The notes: a model not told the origin generated them from the sequence alone. A stretch of DNA of 64,000 nt from Liolophura sinensis (GCF_032854445.1 NC_088302.1:2048001-2112000), one strand, 5' to 3'; counted from the stretch's first letter, positions 46,786-58,957 are shown. Numbers and translations: made by a program.

Positions 46786-47098
46786 TCACGTGTCTTCCTT
46801 TTTCAAATATCTCAAATCATTGTCCATGACTATAAGCGACTTCCGTTTTGCTTTTCTTTTCGCGCGGTGTTTCTCGGAGGCTTCCGATTCTGATGAAGAC
46901 GATGATGATGAGTTTGATGAAGAAGACGATGATGACGAAGATGAAGAACTGGAGTCGGAGTCAGATCCGGAGTCAGTTACGTGGGAGTTATCTGTGCTCG
47001 CCTTGCTGCCGGAGTCACTGGTTACGGAGTTAGAGTCCGTTTCAGAGTCGGAACTGGAACTGTCTGTGCTTTCACTGGAGCTTTCCTCACAACATAGC
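46786..47098 (-). CDS. probable terminal exon of an unknown serine-rich, acidic protein with a basic tail
   Basis: Reading the minus strand from 47097, 103 codons are open and end in TGA at 46788-46786. The peptide starts LCCEESSSEST, runs through a long stretch of Ser with Asp/Glu, then has a basic cluster (KHRAKRKAKRKS, nuclear-localisation-like) and ends DLRYLKKEDT. Ser is written with both TCN and AGY codons, and the polyserine part varies only at the third base (TCT, TCA, TCG); this is the main coding evidence. Just upstream is a strong 3' splice acceptor: a pyrimidine-rich tract (47101-47122) ending in 'ttcccag'. The first base completes a codon from an earlier exon I could not find. 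The overlapping plus-strand frame (46790-47221, Asp/Glu-rich) is the shadow; there the same variation would swap Asp and Glu. Confidence 0.5.
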
Positions 47099-47122
47099 CT
47101 GGGAACGACAGAAAGAAAAATA

Positions 47123-48540
47123 GTGGTTAAAGGTGCTTGTATTTCAATTGCCAGGACACATAAAGTGTTGGTTCAGGAATTTATAGATTCCATACTTTCA
47201 CTGCTCGTGGAGACTTGGTGACAATAAGCAGTGGACGATGTCCGTGTGGATGCCTGTGTGGATGTCCGTGTGAATGAGGCCGGAAGATTCCACCTACATG
47301 ATGCACAGTATGTCACGACAGAGATATGAACATGTAATGAAAATGAATATAGTTTATTTTTAGTGGCATTTGGAATAATCTTTCGACTTGAAAAGCTTTA
47401 CCCAAGGGCGTCTTTGTCTTGTGGCATTTAACATGAATTACACTCACAGAAGGGTAGTTAACTGGTTAAAAATGGTTGTCAATTAAATGTCTGAAAGCCA
47501 TCGAAGAGACGAGGTGAGATGCGTCCTCGCTTACAGAGCACGGGGTTATATGACTCTTTCGTCTTTTTTCGAAACACAGTACGGTTTGGGAAACCAGAGA
47601 AACAGGAAACAATATCACCGCACACGGTGCACATTTATGTTTCATTATTAGCATCTGCTTTTTGATGTGAACAAAAGATGGCGTTTCCCTTACAAAAGCT
47701 GAAATGGTAAGCGGTTTACGACCATTTCACTTGTATGACCTGTCAGATTCATACTCATGTCCCGTGTACGTGGCAGAGGCTGGAGACAAACATTCCTCCT
47801 CGCCAGCTACGTGACAAACCTCCTGACTTCACATGGCAGCCTAGCCCGGTCAGCCAGAATTGGTGTCCACCACCATTGGTCAGCGGCTAATGGACTAACG
47901 GCAAGCTATTGTCTCTCAACATTACAATATGCGAATTAAGGACTGCAACGGTTGTTGTTCGCAATTCCACTGTCCAAAAGTGTGACACGTTAATGGAACA
48001 TTATTTACACCTCTCCAGCGGTTGTGCTGATCATTGCCACACGCAGTCACACAAATCAAAATTATACTTTACTTATGTCTACATATATCCACTTCCCAGG
48101 GCTTTCAAATCTTACTAACGTCTTATTCAACGGAAACAAAATATATAAAAAAAACACAAAGTTGGCTTCCTAAGATATTCTAAACATCATCTTTTGACTG
48201 ATTGTCTTCTGTTCATGACGTGTGTTTGCCATAAAATTCAAATTTATGTTGTTTATGTTTAAATGTTACAGCACGAACGCGTGGTTTCAAGGCGAATCGA
48301 GAATCCCTGAGTACAGCAACTGATAACATCATACTTAATGCAGATTTTGATACCATTAATTTCCGGTTTGTGCATGGCTTTACGATTCATAGCAAGATCA
48401 CGTACATACCCGCTCCATCATCGCCTTACTCCATTATTTATACCGAATTAGGTGTATGGAACACCTGCTCATTCCGCATGGATCTGCGATAGAATAAAGA
48501 CTGCAGCATGAACCTCAAACTGAAGCAGAGACCAGACTGG
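47123..48540. other. complex sequence, possible intron, no further exon identified
   Basis: If the minus-strand exon is real, upstream exons should lie at higher coordinates. I tested the short ATG-containing stretch near 47758 with its possible donor; the phase does not fit the serine-rich frame. No other convincing exon was found. Confidence 0.4.
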
Positions 48541-48545
48541 GATAC

Positions 48546-49190
48546 TTTGGAAATGGTCACACTTCTCCGGTGAAATCTGGCCTCTTGTGGAAATGGTCAC
48601 ACTTAACCCGTGAAATCTGGTCTCTTGTGAAAATGGTCACACTTAACCCGTGAAATCTGGTCTCTTGTGAAAATGGTCACACTTAACCCGTGAAATCTGG
48701 TCTCTTGTGAAAATGGTCACACTTAACCCGGGAAATCTGGTCTCTTGTGAAAATGGTCACACTTAACCCGGGAAATCTGGTCTCTTGTGAAAATGGTCAC
48801 ACTTAACCCGTGAAATCTGGCCTCTTGTGAAAATGGTCACACTTAACCCGTGAAATCTGGTCTCTTGCGGAAATGGTCACACTTAACCCGGGAAATCTGG
48901 TCTCTTGTGAAAATGGTCACACTTAACCCGTGAAATCTGGCCTCTTGTGAAAATGGTCACACTTAACCCGTGAAATCTGGTCTCTTGTGGAAATGGTCAC
49001 ACTTAACCCGGGATATCTGGTCTCTTGTGAAAATGGTCACACTTAACCCGTGAAATCTGGTCTCTTGTGAAAATGGTTACACTTAACTCGTGAAATCTGG
49101 TCTCTTGTGGAAATGGTCACACTTAACCCGTGAAATCTGGCCTCTTGTGGAAATGGTCACTTTTAACCTGTGAAATCTGGTCTCTTGTGA
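48546..49190. repeat. minisatellite, 40 bp monomer, 16 copies of very regular length
   Basis: The unit reads 'aaatggtcacacttaacccg' then 'tgaaatctggtctcttgtga'. Period is exactly 40 throughout, with substitutions only ('ggaaat' for 'tgaaat', 'cctctt' for 'tctctt', 'gtgg' for 'gtga'). Edge copies are the most diverged ('acttctccgg' at left, 'acttttaacctg' at right), as expected when homogenisation works from the centre. Confidence 0.97.
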
Positions 49191-50091
49191 AGGATCTAGT
49201 ACGGTAAGACGATAAGAAAGTGCAAACCAGCACAAAGTTTTGGTTAACGTTTGTCTTCATGAGTAAAAAATAAACTTTATAATGTAGTCAGGTTTGTCAT
49301 GGTTTAGAAACTAAAGAAGTCACATTGGAGAACAGGTGGTTATCTTATGGGGTGCTTCTTCTTTGGCGACATACTTTATTGTGTGAATAAAGATGTAGGC
49401 TGTCTTGCATTAAATAAGTGTTATCATAAGTTAGAGTGGAGAATTGTTCAGGCATGGTATTACGTAACGTGTGGAAAATATAGCGAATCCTGGTATCTTT
49501 AATACTAACATGTTATGCGTATCAGAAGTACAAGGCTGAACATTTGTTCTTACGTATATATTTCAGTATGACTGGAACAGGCTACCAATTTTCAATTTTA
49601 TTACCTATGCATTTACCTGTACGCTTGTCATATAAAAGGAAAGAAAAATAAAACAAAACTGAAAAGGTAAAGGGCCTTACGAGTATGTGAGCAGCTATTA
49701 AGCGTCTATTGTCGGTTTTTGCTTCTTGAGGTGCCCAGATTCATGCGCTGGGACCAATTTCCCGCCTTATCATACCAGGTCCTTTACTTCACTTTGTGTT
49801 TTGGTCTAACTCTTCTGGAGAAATGTTTAGTTTGTTGCAGCTTAGGTACCCACAAGGCATATATACTAGAAGTAATTTGCGACTTAAATCTCCGCACGTA
49901 AAACTATTAGAAATACAATATATATTACACTATCTGGTTAAATAAGTTTAAAAAAATGTCTGATAATAATATCTTCTCTAAGTCTTTTATATCCCAAGAT
50001 TTCTTGTTCCCCAGGGGCTCGGAATACAGCCTGATTAATCTGACTACCACGTCATCGGAAATATTTCGTACGTAACTCACTCAAGCGTCCA
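49191..50091. other. plain AT-rich sequence, no feature seen
   Basis: No supported gene, SINE or array. Confidence 0.5.
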
Positions 50092-50155
50092 CACAACAAA
50101 TCTACAGCAAATCCAGAGTCTACTGCAAATCCAGAATCTGCAGCAAATCCAGAAC
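50092..50155. repeat. short tandem, about 18 bp unit, 3-4 copies
   Basis: The unit is close to 'gcaaatccagaatctgca', repeated directly before a SINE-1 fragment. Copies differ by one or two bases. Confidence 0.75.
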
Positions 50156-50165
50156 ATTCACTTAC

Positions 50166-50232
50166 ATGTATACGACGGCGGCCAACATTATGGTGGGAGG
50201 AAACCGGGCAGAGCCCGGGGGAAACCGAGTCC
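50166..50232 (-). mobile_element. SINE-1 body fragment
   Basis: 'tatacgacggcggccaacat', 'tatggtgggaggaaaccggg', 'cagagcccgggggaaacc' is the body of SINE-1 in reverse complement. Neither head nor tail is present. Confidence 0.88.
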
Positions 50233-51631
50233 TGGGGAAACTTACCTACTACTACTACACCATAAAACGTCCATGAGACCTGGAAATTCGACACAATTTT
50301 TGCAGAATTCGCATAAGGTAATTAATGGCTAAAATATATCCTCGTGCACACAGTCAAACTGCTGACCTATATGGTCCGTTCATCCATGGTGATACACTCA
50401 TAGCACTCACTCACTCCATCGTGATACACCCAAAGAAGTCACTCACTCCATCGTGATACATAAGCTTTTTATTTATACCGTACCTTACTTCGGTTTTAAC
50501 GCGGATGGTTAGTAAACCATTGCACTTTGCCTGATACATTGGACAAAACACTGGAAATAAAGCCTCAGCAGAAGGGGCGATGAATTGACTAAAGTTAACG
50601 GCTAATTGCGGTTATTGTGAAAGGCCAGTCATAGCGTTTTAGATTGAGCTGCTTAGTGAACTGTTTGCCTGATATGACTAAAAGTACTATCATGATTGGG
50701 GCTGCCATTAAGGTAAATTTATCACTGCAACACGGGATTTATGAGGTACAGCAAAATCAACATCTGAATTTCTCGAAAATGACGAGCATTTCAACATTAA
50801 AAAAATAACGTATAGGACCTACTATCAGTACTAAAGACTACAGCACAAAGAGTAAAACCAGAGCAGTGACGACAGTCATCGGTGGAAAATGCTTACAAGA
50901 AACAGCTGAAACCCGTTACTGATCACGGATCGCGGATCGCGTATATAAAGCAATATCCGATTTAAACTGTTGAATCTGTCGATAGCTACCACATCTAAAC
51001 TGCCGAATCTATCCCATTTGACTGACCTTAAAATGGCAATTTTCAACGTCGCAATGACTACTGGAGACAGAACATTTATTTAAGTAGAATTGCTATGGCA
51101 CGAGCGGTAGCTAAGCAATAACTTAGGATGACCACAACTCCCGTTCTCCGCAGCATTCATATCCATTACACTGTCTGGGTAATAAACTTGTCAGATCTAA
51201 ACGGTGTATCTGCACAGGCAAAAAAGTATCATGTGAACTAATAGTGTAGCTGTGTCCTGAAAAGGGGAGGTAAAATTAACGCGATAATAGGCCAGGGTTT
51301 CGCATTTATATGTTAATCAAACCATGTTCTAACATTTCCGCAATGCCGCCAGGAATTGAGAGAAGAAAAGGTGAGAGCCCGCGTTGTCTAAGTGACACGT
51401 GCTGTCAACTGGATGCTAAAGTGGAAATATAAGTTAAGCCAACAATTTTGCGCAAAGAGAAATTTTCTGATAGAAAATCTCTTCACGGGGAAAGAAGTTT
51501 GAATAATAATGGAATAATATCCATTTTAATGTATTTTCACCACCCTCCTGGAAGGTTTTCAACGTCCCTGTGGTTAAATATCCCCTAGAGTCTTGCATAT
51601 CGAGAAAGGATGTGCCACCTAGTTTTATCCT
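50233..51631. other. plain sequence with one segment shared with 55 kb
   Basis: 51307-51376 ('gttaatcaaaccatgttcta', 'atgccgccaggaattgagag', 'aagaaaaggtga') is about 90 percent alike to 55385-55450. 50383-50460 has two or three copies of 'ccatcgtgatacac'. No gene supported. Confidence 0.45.
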
Positions 51632-51815
51632 CCATAAAACGTTTATGAACAAAGGGTGAATTTAAAATTATAGACCATAAAACGTTTATGAACAAAGGGT
51701 GAATTTAAATTATAGACCATAAAACGTTTATGAACAAAGGGTGAATTTAAAATTATAGACCATAAAACGTTTATGAACAAAAGGTGAATTTAAAATTATA
51801 GACCATAAAACGACG
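51632..51815. repeat. minisatellite, about 47-48 bp monomer, 4 copies
   Basis: The unit runs 'ccataaaacgtttatgaaca', 'aagggtgaatttaaaattat', 'aga' plus flanking bases. The four copies are almost identical, differing by a one-base deletion in an A run and one G-to-A change. This is a young local amplification. Confidence 0.92.
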
Positions 51816-52199
51816 ATGCACAACGTTTTCCGAAAACGTATTGTATGCATTTAAAATTTCTGGAATTTTGCCATCCCATTTCAGTCTCACCATGTTGTCA
51901 GAAAGCAGGAAATTCTTCATATTGTGTAATGTAGAAATGCATCTAAACACTGGACTCTGGCCAACATACACGTGGAACGATTTTAATATATTGTTTCCGG
52001 TTTAAAATAAAAGAAAGAATGAGAATGATAAACTATACCTTTCTATTGCTTTATAAAGCTAAATATTGTAGTACATACATGAGACATGTGTTCAGTATAA
52101 GAAATATGGAAATTTTCTCACTATGTGGAGAGGACCTCTGTTGACTGTACCTTCACAGCTTACTCATATATGTGCATGTTCAAACTGTTAATACAAACA
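51816..52199. other. plain sequence, no feature seen
   Basis: AT-rich spacer before a SINE; the 66-aa minus frame has no motif. Confidence 0.5.
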
Positions 52200-52210
52200 T
52201 AACCATAAAT

Positions 52211-52474
52211 ATTTATTTATTTGATTGGTGTTTAACGCCGTTCTCGAGAATATTTCACTTATACGACAGCGGCCAGCATTATGGTGGGTGGAAACCGGGC
52301 ACAGCCCGGGGAAAACCCACGGCCATCCGCAGGTTGCTGGCAGACCTTTCCACTTACTGCCGGAGAGGAAGCCAGCATGAGCTGGACTTGAACTCACAGC
52401 GACCGCATTGGTGAGAGGCTCCTTGGTCATTACGCTGCGCTAGCGCGCTAACCGACTGAGCCACAGAGGCCCCT
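52211..52474 (-). mobile_element. SINE-1 copy, complete, with 10-12 bp target-site duplication
   Basis: Full-length reverse-complement SINE-1: tail 'atttatttatttgattggtg', 3' end 'aacgccgttctcgagaatat', body, then tRNA-like part 'cttgaactcacagcgaccgc' and head 'gcgctaaccgactgagccac', 'agaggccc'. It is flanked by 'taaccataaata' at 52200-52211 and 52474-52485. It is the best reference copy in the window. The 80-aa frames over it are not genes. Confidence 0.96.
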
Positions 52475-52485
52475 AACCATAAATA

Positions 52486-54057
52486 AAACAGATAACATAA
52501 ATCTAAAGAAATGGCAATGATAATTCTTGTAGAGTCACCTTTCGTTGTACCATAAAATTTTTTTTGAACGAACGGTTCTTCAATTATTTTGTCTTTGAAA
52601 CCCAGTGGGTTTTTATTAATATCCGGTCCCCGTACATCCCCCCTCCCCCACCCAAGAAAGAATCTGGTAATTTTAACAGAAAGTCTGCTGTCTGACTGAT
52701 ATTTCAATGTATTCTGTTATTATAACATAATATTGTGTCACATTCAACATAATATTATTTTAGGCCAAAAGAATCTTTATGTTGAATTAAAGGAATACTT
52801 GTCTTACATTTAACAGAATAATCTGACGCAATAGCAGAATACATTCTAGCATCACATAACAGATTAATTTTATGATTGTGTTATTTTATGCGCCAAACAT
52901 CTACGTTCTTTTTTCTTAACACACCATTAAATAATCCTAGGAAGGCTAGTCTGAAAAGAGACAAGAAATGAACACCACGGAGTGGTTAAAATAATAACCT
53001 TATTATATACATAGTATAGAAAGTTACGTATAAACGTAACCCGGCTTAAGTTCTATGCGATATAAAACATTCAATCTGAACGTTAACAAAATCGTGGAAA
53101 ATTGAAATGAACCAGAAGAACAAAAGGTCACGGAGAATCAGGTCGGTTTTAATTTTGAAGATGTTTTCAGCCTCTATTAGTCAACAACTTAGGGGTTTCT
53201 TACGCAACATAATGGACAAAAATGTAGTTCCTAGCGAATAAACTCTGTAGTTAATAGCTATAATAATTCATTTCACCTTGATTATTTAAGTAGATAAGTT
53301 TTGGAACGATCGGATTTAAGATGAAGCCTAGACGGAACACGATTTCCATTAATATACGACAGAGTGGGGGACTGTGTAACAGGCAGATGAAAAAGTAACT
53401 CCTCTGAGCTTCATCACTGTCTTATCGGATTAGGAGACCAACGTCCCGTGAATCTTTACAACTCTTAACTTCTGTGAAAAGAAACGCGATGGAAATTGAG
53501 TTGAAGCCTGGAGCTAATCCCTTCATCCTGTTTTAGATTATGACACTGTGCGCTATTCAGGCTTTATGGACGCAGGTTTTATAGCGGTGCCCCCAAGACA
53601 CTGTCAAGTACGCCTTTGCTGGATAGTATCACATCTGAGGAAGGTCAACTGACAGCCACAGCTAAGGACGCTCTCTGTGGTTGTACTGAAGAGTTTATAT
53701 GTGATATTAACTGACAGTCGCTTAAATCAGAATTATTAAATACATTTGTGGAACTAGCTCCTTACACCTTGTTGATTCACCAGTAAGCTCACAATAGTAC
53801 AAAGGCATAGATACTCTATACTAACATAAAATGCACAAATTACAGGTCGCAATATTTCAACAAAAGTTAAATTTGTCACCTTTACGACATGTGGTGAAGA
53901 CGACATTTAAATTGAAGTCTTGAACATAAAATAAACAAAAAAATTATTATTGAAATATCGATTATCAAAAATTAAAAAAAATAAATATTGAAATATTCAA
54001 CATCAAATAAACAAGTCCTCGTTTTCTTTTGCATTTGTATTAAGGTCCTTTCGTCCT
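52486..54057. other. plain AT-rich sequence, no feature seen
   Basis: No supported gene, SINE or array. Short A- and T-rich tracts only. Confidence 0.5.
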
Positions 54058-54111
54058 GAACAGATGTGCACACAGGCAAACACTGAACAGATGTGCACAC
54101 AGACAAACACT
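54058..54111. repeat. two-copy tandem, 27 bp unit
   Basis: 'gaacagatgtgcacacaggc' plus 'aaacact' is repeated once in direct succession with a single G-to-A difference. Confidence 0.9.
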
Positions 54112-56317
54112 GATTTTCTGTGCTACCCACTTTATATTATATGTTTCGATAAACTTTGTGTACATGTACATTTACGTGAAGGAGTATATTTCTGAAGTCA
54201 ACCCTTGGTGAGTGGTCTGGAATTCCTCATCTACAACTATGTAACATAATGATAAATTCTTATATAAAACATGAAGCCGGGTTAAAAGGAGATGGATGTG
54301 GGCCCTTCGCTTAGGCGAGAACAACCAAGGAGCACTCGCAATACAACGTGAGAAATCATCAGAAGTACGGCTTGTGGGAAAAGAATGTTTCCAATTAGCA
54401 CCACAACGCCCATCTTCGATAAAATTGCCTTGTGCATGCGACTCTATGATCTTATCTAATTGTGAATTCGTGCCGTGAATATCTGTGATGTCTCTATGTG
54501 GCATGTATGGAAATCAATGGGTCTCTCTCGGTTACATGTTAACGGGTTGGCTTATTTATTACATACCTCTTGCGTACACGCTGGCAACCGCTGTAAGTAG
54601 CTGGAAATTAGACACAGATGGCTCATTTGGAAGAAGAATATCTGGTTTTCAGAATTGCTTAGATTCTAGGCAAAAGTAAAGCTAAATCCTAAGCTCATCT
54701 CATCAAAGAAATCAAAGCAGAAAAATAAATCTTTGAAAGCGAGCGCGCTGTTTTGCATTTGCAGCATGTGTATCAATGAACTGCATTCAGAGGGCATATT
54801 GTTGTGTGTTTCGCAACGAGTCTGTGTAGCAATAGACTGCATTCAGAAGACGTCTCTGTCTGCGCTGAATATACAATACTCTGACTCTGGAAATGTTCGA
54901 AATCTATAGTCGTCCATAGAGACCATTGTCTGAGAGGCAGAAATCGAAGTTTTTAATCCATTTTGGTATTCACAGTTGGTTCCAAGCTCCTTCAGCTACA
55001 CGTGGTCTACAGAATCGAACGTGCTCCGACTTCTCCAAAATAAATCTTACTTTCTTTGTTCCAAAAGGTCGAATGTGGTTTGCTTATAAACATCAGTCGC
55101 GAACCATTATTTTTATAACAAGAGCACATGGAGTTATATGTTTGTGAGCATACGTGCTGTATAGAGAGGATTAACACTGAAACTATCAATGCCAAAATCT
55201 CCAGAGAGAAGCATTAAGGATCGACTTAGAAGCTACAATTATATACAATCGCCCGCACTTTAAAGAACAATATTTACCACAAGATATTTTACTGCATATA
55301 TACAACTTTATTTATAATTTATAAAATATTTTTTGCAAAATGTTTGCTGTTATTATGCAATAAAAATAGTTATATAAATGGTTATGTGTTAATCAAACCA
55401 TGTTCTAACATTTCCCAAATGCCGCCAGGACTTGAGAGAAGAAAAGGTGATATAGTTATCTATATATCTCAAATTTGTTTCGAGTTCTGTTAATGCAGTA
55501 TACATGATGCAAACTACCTCAAAACGGATTGCAACGTTCTTAGTCTTCGATATTGCGACAAAGGATTAAGAAGCAATCTCATCAGCCACGGTCGCACAGG
55601 CAACCGTGTAATGGAAACATTGGTTACAAATCGCAGGCCGCGATACCCAGATTGCCCTCATACGATGGTCTCCGAAAAGACTGCGATTTCTGTGCGAAGT
55701 GTGTACTCAGAACCATGTACACAATATCCAAAGCCGTAAATTAATAATACAGAGGGACGTATTCCCGGTAATGTCGAGGGAATAAATTGCGGAAATGGTC
55801 GTCTATACGGACGATATATCTTCTCAGTGTTACCTATTAGATTACGCCGTGGACATTATCCCCCCAGGTGGACTAGTAGACTTAACTAAAGGCCGTGGTC
55901 GGTTCGGTCGTTGGTCACACAAGATGACCTTTTGCTTTATCGACTAGTTTTAATGTCAGCGTTCGACAGTCCGCGGGCATTGCCTAAGGCTATGAGCGGT
56001 GTTATGACATGGAAACGGATCTGGGGCAACGTTTGTCTGGTGAGCTTGTGTGGATGGCGGATTGTGGTCTGGCGAGATTTGAATTGGAAACTATAACCGT
56101 TCACACCTGCAAAATTTCTCTCTCTATACCCCGGGTCTATGTTGCAATTGTTAGTGATCCATAATTAAGAAAATGCAACCAAAGTGGGGAAAACGGCCTG
56201 ATGGCCGAGAAACTTTCGTATTCTCGTTCAAACTATTGCATATTAAGCACATGCTTACTGACATCTATGGTGTTTTAATACCATAGGTCACATTTACCCA
56301 GTAAGGTTTATTTATTT
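54112..56317. other. complex sequence, no supported gene
   Basis: A 110-aa minus frame (54172-54504) and several 60-73-aa frames have no recognisable domain. 55385-55450 is the partner of the short dispersed segment at 51307-51376. 55840-56090 is less AT-rich than its surroundings, but I see no clear exon. Confidence 0.4.
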
Positions 56318-56410
56318 ACCTTGCGGCCAGCATTAGGGTAGTAGGAAACCAGTGAGAACCCGGGGGAAAACCACGACCATCCGCAGGTTGCTGAGAGACC
56401 TTTCAACCTT
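56318..56410 (-). mobile_element. SINE-1 fragment
   Basis: 'cttgcggccagcattagggt', 'aggaaaccagtgagaacccg', 'ggggaaaaccacgaccatcc' and 'gcaggttgctgagagacctt' match the SINE-1 body in reverse complement. The 3' end and the tRNA head are missing. A short 'ccagtaaggttta' lies on both sides (56297 and 56411), and could be a target-site duplication of a truncated element. Confidence 0.85.
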
Positions 56411-57440
56411 TCCAGTAAGGTTTAATGGCAAACGATAAAAAGTGTTATGAATCGGGAATCGGAAACTTTATACTGCAGAGCAAATACTGTTCGCAAGATT
56501 TAATTGACATTTAAATTGGTACATAGAATCGCATTAGAAACAATTCAATAATGTTCTAGCAAGTCCTTTTGATGACCCTTTCATCCATTATTTTTACCTA
56601 CAGATCTGGAAACAGTTTACGACGGTTAGTGACATTCAAACATTTTTTATATAAGAAATAATTCCTTTCCATTAATGTATAAAACTAGAAGACATTTTTT
56701 GCCTCATTTACAACTGAACACTCTTGATCTCAAATCTAAAATTTGATGCAAACCGCATCGCACCAACAACAATCTAAAGCTGGAATCTCCATTACTTAAA
56801 AGGACGGATGCTATCATCATCGTTACTTCACAGTAAATGTCAATAGCACCCGAACCATCAAATAAAAGAGTACTAACCAGAGCAGTGCCGATGGAGTGAT
56901 AGTTGGCAAATGATCATACGTATTACCAGTGAAATACGGCTTCTTGTCAAGTTACCATAATTTGGGTTTTGCCTCGGCTGACGTATAAGCTTTAGCACGG
57001 TGGCGTAAGCAGTATTAGATACCAAAAATACAGTGATGCTATTTGCAATATATTAGATCTCACTGGACAATAATCTAAAATCATTTTAAAAGACTTTATT
57101 CTCGTCATATTTGATGACATTGTTCTAACAACGGTTAATGACATATACCCACCTTTTTTCAATGTTGTGGTTTTCATCTAAGGGAGTTAATGGCTGGTAC
57201 CCAATGCCTTTCTCCCCTTGAACAGCCCCCAAAGCATTTCCATGCTGGCACCGAACATCCTTTGCACCTTGGGGAACCCCCAAGACTTGACCGGGCGTGC
57301 CTGTTAAGGGTAACTGTTGTTGTCGTAACATAGCAGCTAGTTACATGCTCCGTTTACGGCAAATCCATGGGGACAAGGCGATAATGTAAATGTGAGGTGG
57401 GCCAAATGCCTCAGTGAACACGACAATCGAGAAAATCCAT
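56411..57440. other. plain AT-rich sequence, no feature seen
   Basis: No supported gene. A 68-aa minus frame near 57125-57331 lies in a short GC-richer stretch without recognisable motif. Confidence 0.45.
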
Positions 57441-57449
57441 GTGGGAAAC

Positions 57450-57540
57450 AGTGTGAAAGCTGTGAAAGTAAATCCCAGAGTCCAATCCGGCAGTCGTCTG
57501 AGCGTCTGAACACTCTACCACTGATCAGGCTTCTTCAAAT
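57450..57540 (-). other. weak tRNA-like relic
   Basis: In reverse complement, 'cctgatcagtggtagagtgt' resembles a tRNA D-arm with A box and 'ccggattggactctggg' a very degenerate B box about 35 bases later. It may be a decayed SINE head. No pairing fine enough for a tRNA gene. Confidence 0.25.
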
Positions 57541-57559
57541 AGCCCCCGCCGACAGCCCT

Positions 57560-57655
57560 GTCCGTTGCTAGGGAAGAAACCTTGTTACTAGGGCGATTTG
57601 ACTGTAGCCAATGGGCGGAGACGAAAAGGCGGTTTCAGCGGGCTCCACGTGACTG
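57560..57655. promoter_or_regulatory. candidate promoter-like cluster (two RFX-type half-sites, CCAAT, E-box)
   Basis: Two related 20-base units carry GTTRCY half-sites: 'gttgctaggg' (57564) and 'gttactaggg' (57584). They are followed by a CCAAT box 'gccaatgggcgg' (57607-57618) and 'cacgtgac' (57646-57653). The stretch is visibly more GC-rich than its surroundings. These motifs are known from RFX- and NF-Y-type promoters, but short motifs arise by chance and no first exon is evident on either side. Confidence 0.3.
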
Positions 57656-58957
57656 TTTCTGGATCGATACAGATGTGTTACATTAGCGTGACGTTTGTGA
57701 TCAAGCTGACCAAGTTTTTACGTTTACTGGTGATAAAAAACTGAATAAAGGAAAGAAAGTTTAAGAAAGCATTTGTCACTGGCGAAAGATGCATCGATCA
57801 TAAAACGTGAAATGATCAGCTAATCATAGCTATTAAGTCAGGCGTTTTATCTGTGGTCTGGTTATTCTCCTAGTGACCGTTACGTGAGATGGTTCATGGA
57901 GAATTTGTCCAGGCAGGCGATATCTCGATTACGCTGAGAAAAAAACTTTGTTTACTTTCACAACACCTACTTAAATTGGTGGAAAGGAGAGCCGTGGCAA
58001 AGAAAAAACCACGGTGCGAGCTGAACTTGGCTTGCCATAAACCCGTGTTGCAAACAAAGATAAATCATCTTTCCTGTCTAAGTCTTTACAAAAACGTGAT
58101 AAATGTCAAACGGTTATCGTTTACAGTGAAGACGAGATTCACTGCAAGTCTTCCGGAAGCTGTGTATATGTTAAATTCGCAAAACACAGCTAATACTGCC
58201 CGGGCCATAGAACACGCTACGAACGGAGCATTCTACATTTCTGCAAGGCCTCGTAATTACTTGTTTCTCACTACCACAGTTCCTATATTTTTTAACGTTT
58301 GTAAAGACTGTAAAGAAGTGTCATAGCTAGGTTCGTTAACAAAAATAAACATTTTACACAAAACGTTTATAAACATGTTTTTGCACCTTTAAATAGCACC
58401 CACGCGAAATTAGTCGTTTTCTCAAAAGCGGTGTATAACAGTTTGACCTACATTATCTATGGTTAAGCGAAAGGGCGCCATGCCTTTTAGAGGTAACATT
58501 CTAATACTTTTGGTATATAGGGCCACTTTTAAATGTTTGGCAGAAAGTTGGCATTCAGTGGAAAGTGTGTTCTCAGGAACCCGGAAGTTGTCTTTATATA
58601 GCATTGCGTTACCACATTTTGGTGAGTAGAGTGTTTGTGTGTGCACGAGAATGGTTAACCACGTATTAAAAAAGACACGTATTAGTAACTAGTCTCTCGT
58701 CAGTCTGAATCAAGCCTTGGTGACAGACACCCCAGTTCTTGTATCTCAGCAGATACAGTCATTAATTAACATTGCCTAATTCCCCATCATCAGGTTTGGA
58801 TCTCAGCCAGAACTGTCATCTAAGCCAAATAATTTCAAATTACAATGGTTCAATTTGGCTTTTAAAAGCCGGAGAGACGGAGATGGCGCCATTTGGCGGA
58901 TGTGGTAAACTAACACAGTCGTGACAAACATGTCTGTCACGTATATATAGATCTATG
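57656..58957. other. plain sequence with an unsupported 145-aa frame
   Basis: The open frame at 57889-58326 on plus (145 aa from ATG) is the longest non-repeat frame in the window. It has no recognisable domain, no composition bias and no obvious splice or initiation context. It lies about 240 bases downstream of the promoter-like cluster, which is the only reason to look again. I do not call it a gene. Confidence 0.35.

Noticed and set aside
46790-47221. Plus-strand acidic 143-aa frame
   Set aside because: It overlaps the minus-strand serine-rich exon. In the plus frame the variable bases swap Asp and Glu, while in the minus frame they are silent. It also runs through the minus-strand acceptor region without any feature of its own.
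47740-47780. Candidate first exon on minus (ATG followed by a possible donor near 47737)
   Set aside because: The splice phase does not join to the serine-rich frame at 47098, and no other support was found.
57889-58326. 145-aa plus frame
   Set aside because: Longest non-repeat frame, but no motif, no bias and no splice or start context. Random frames of this size are expected somewhere in 64 kb.
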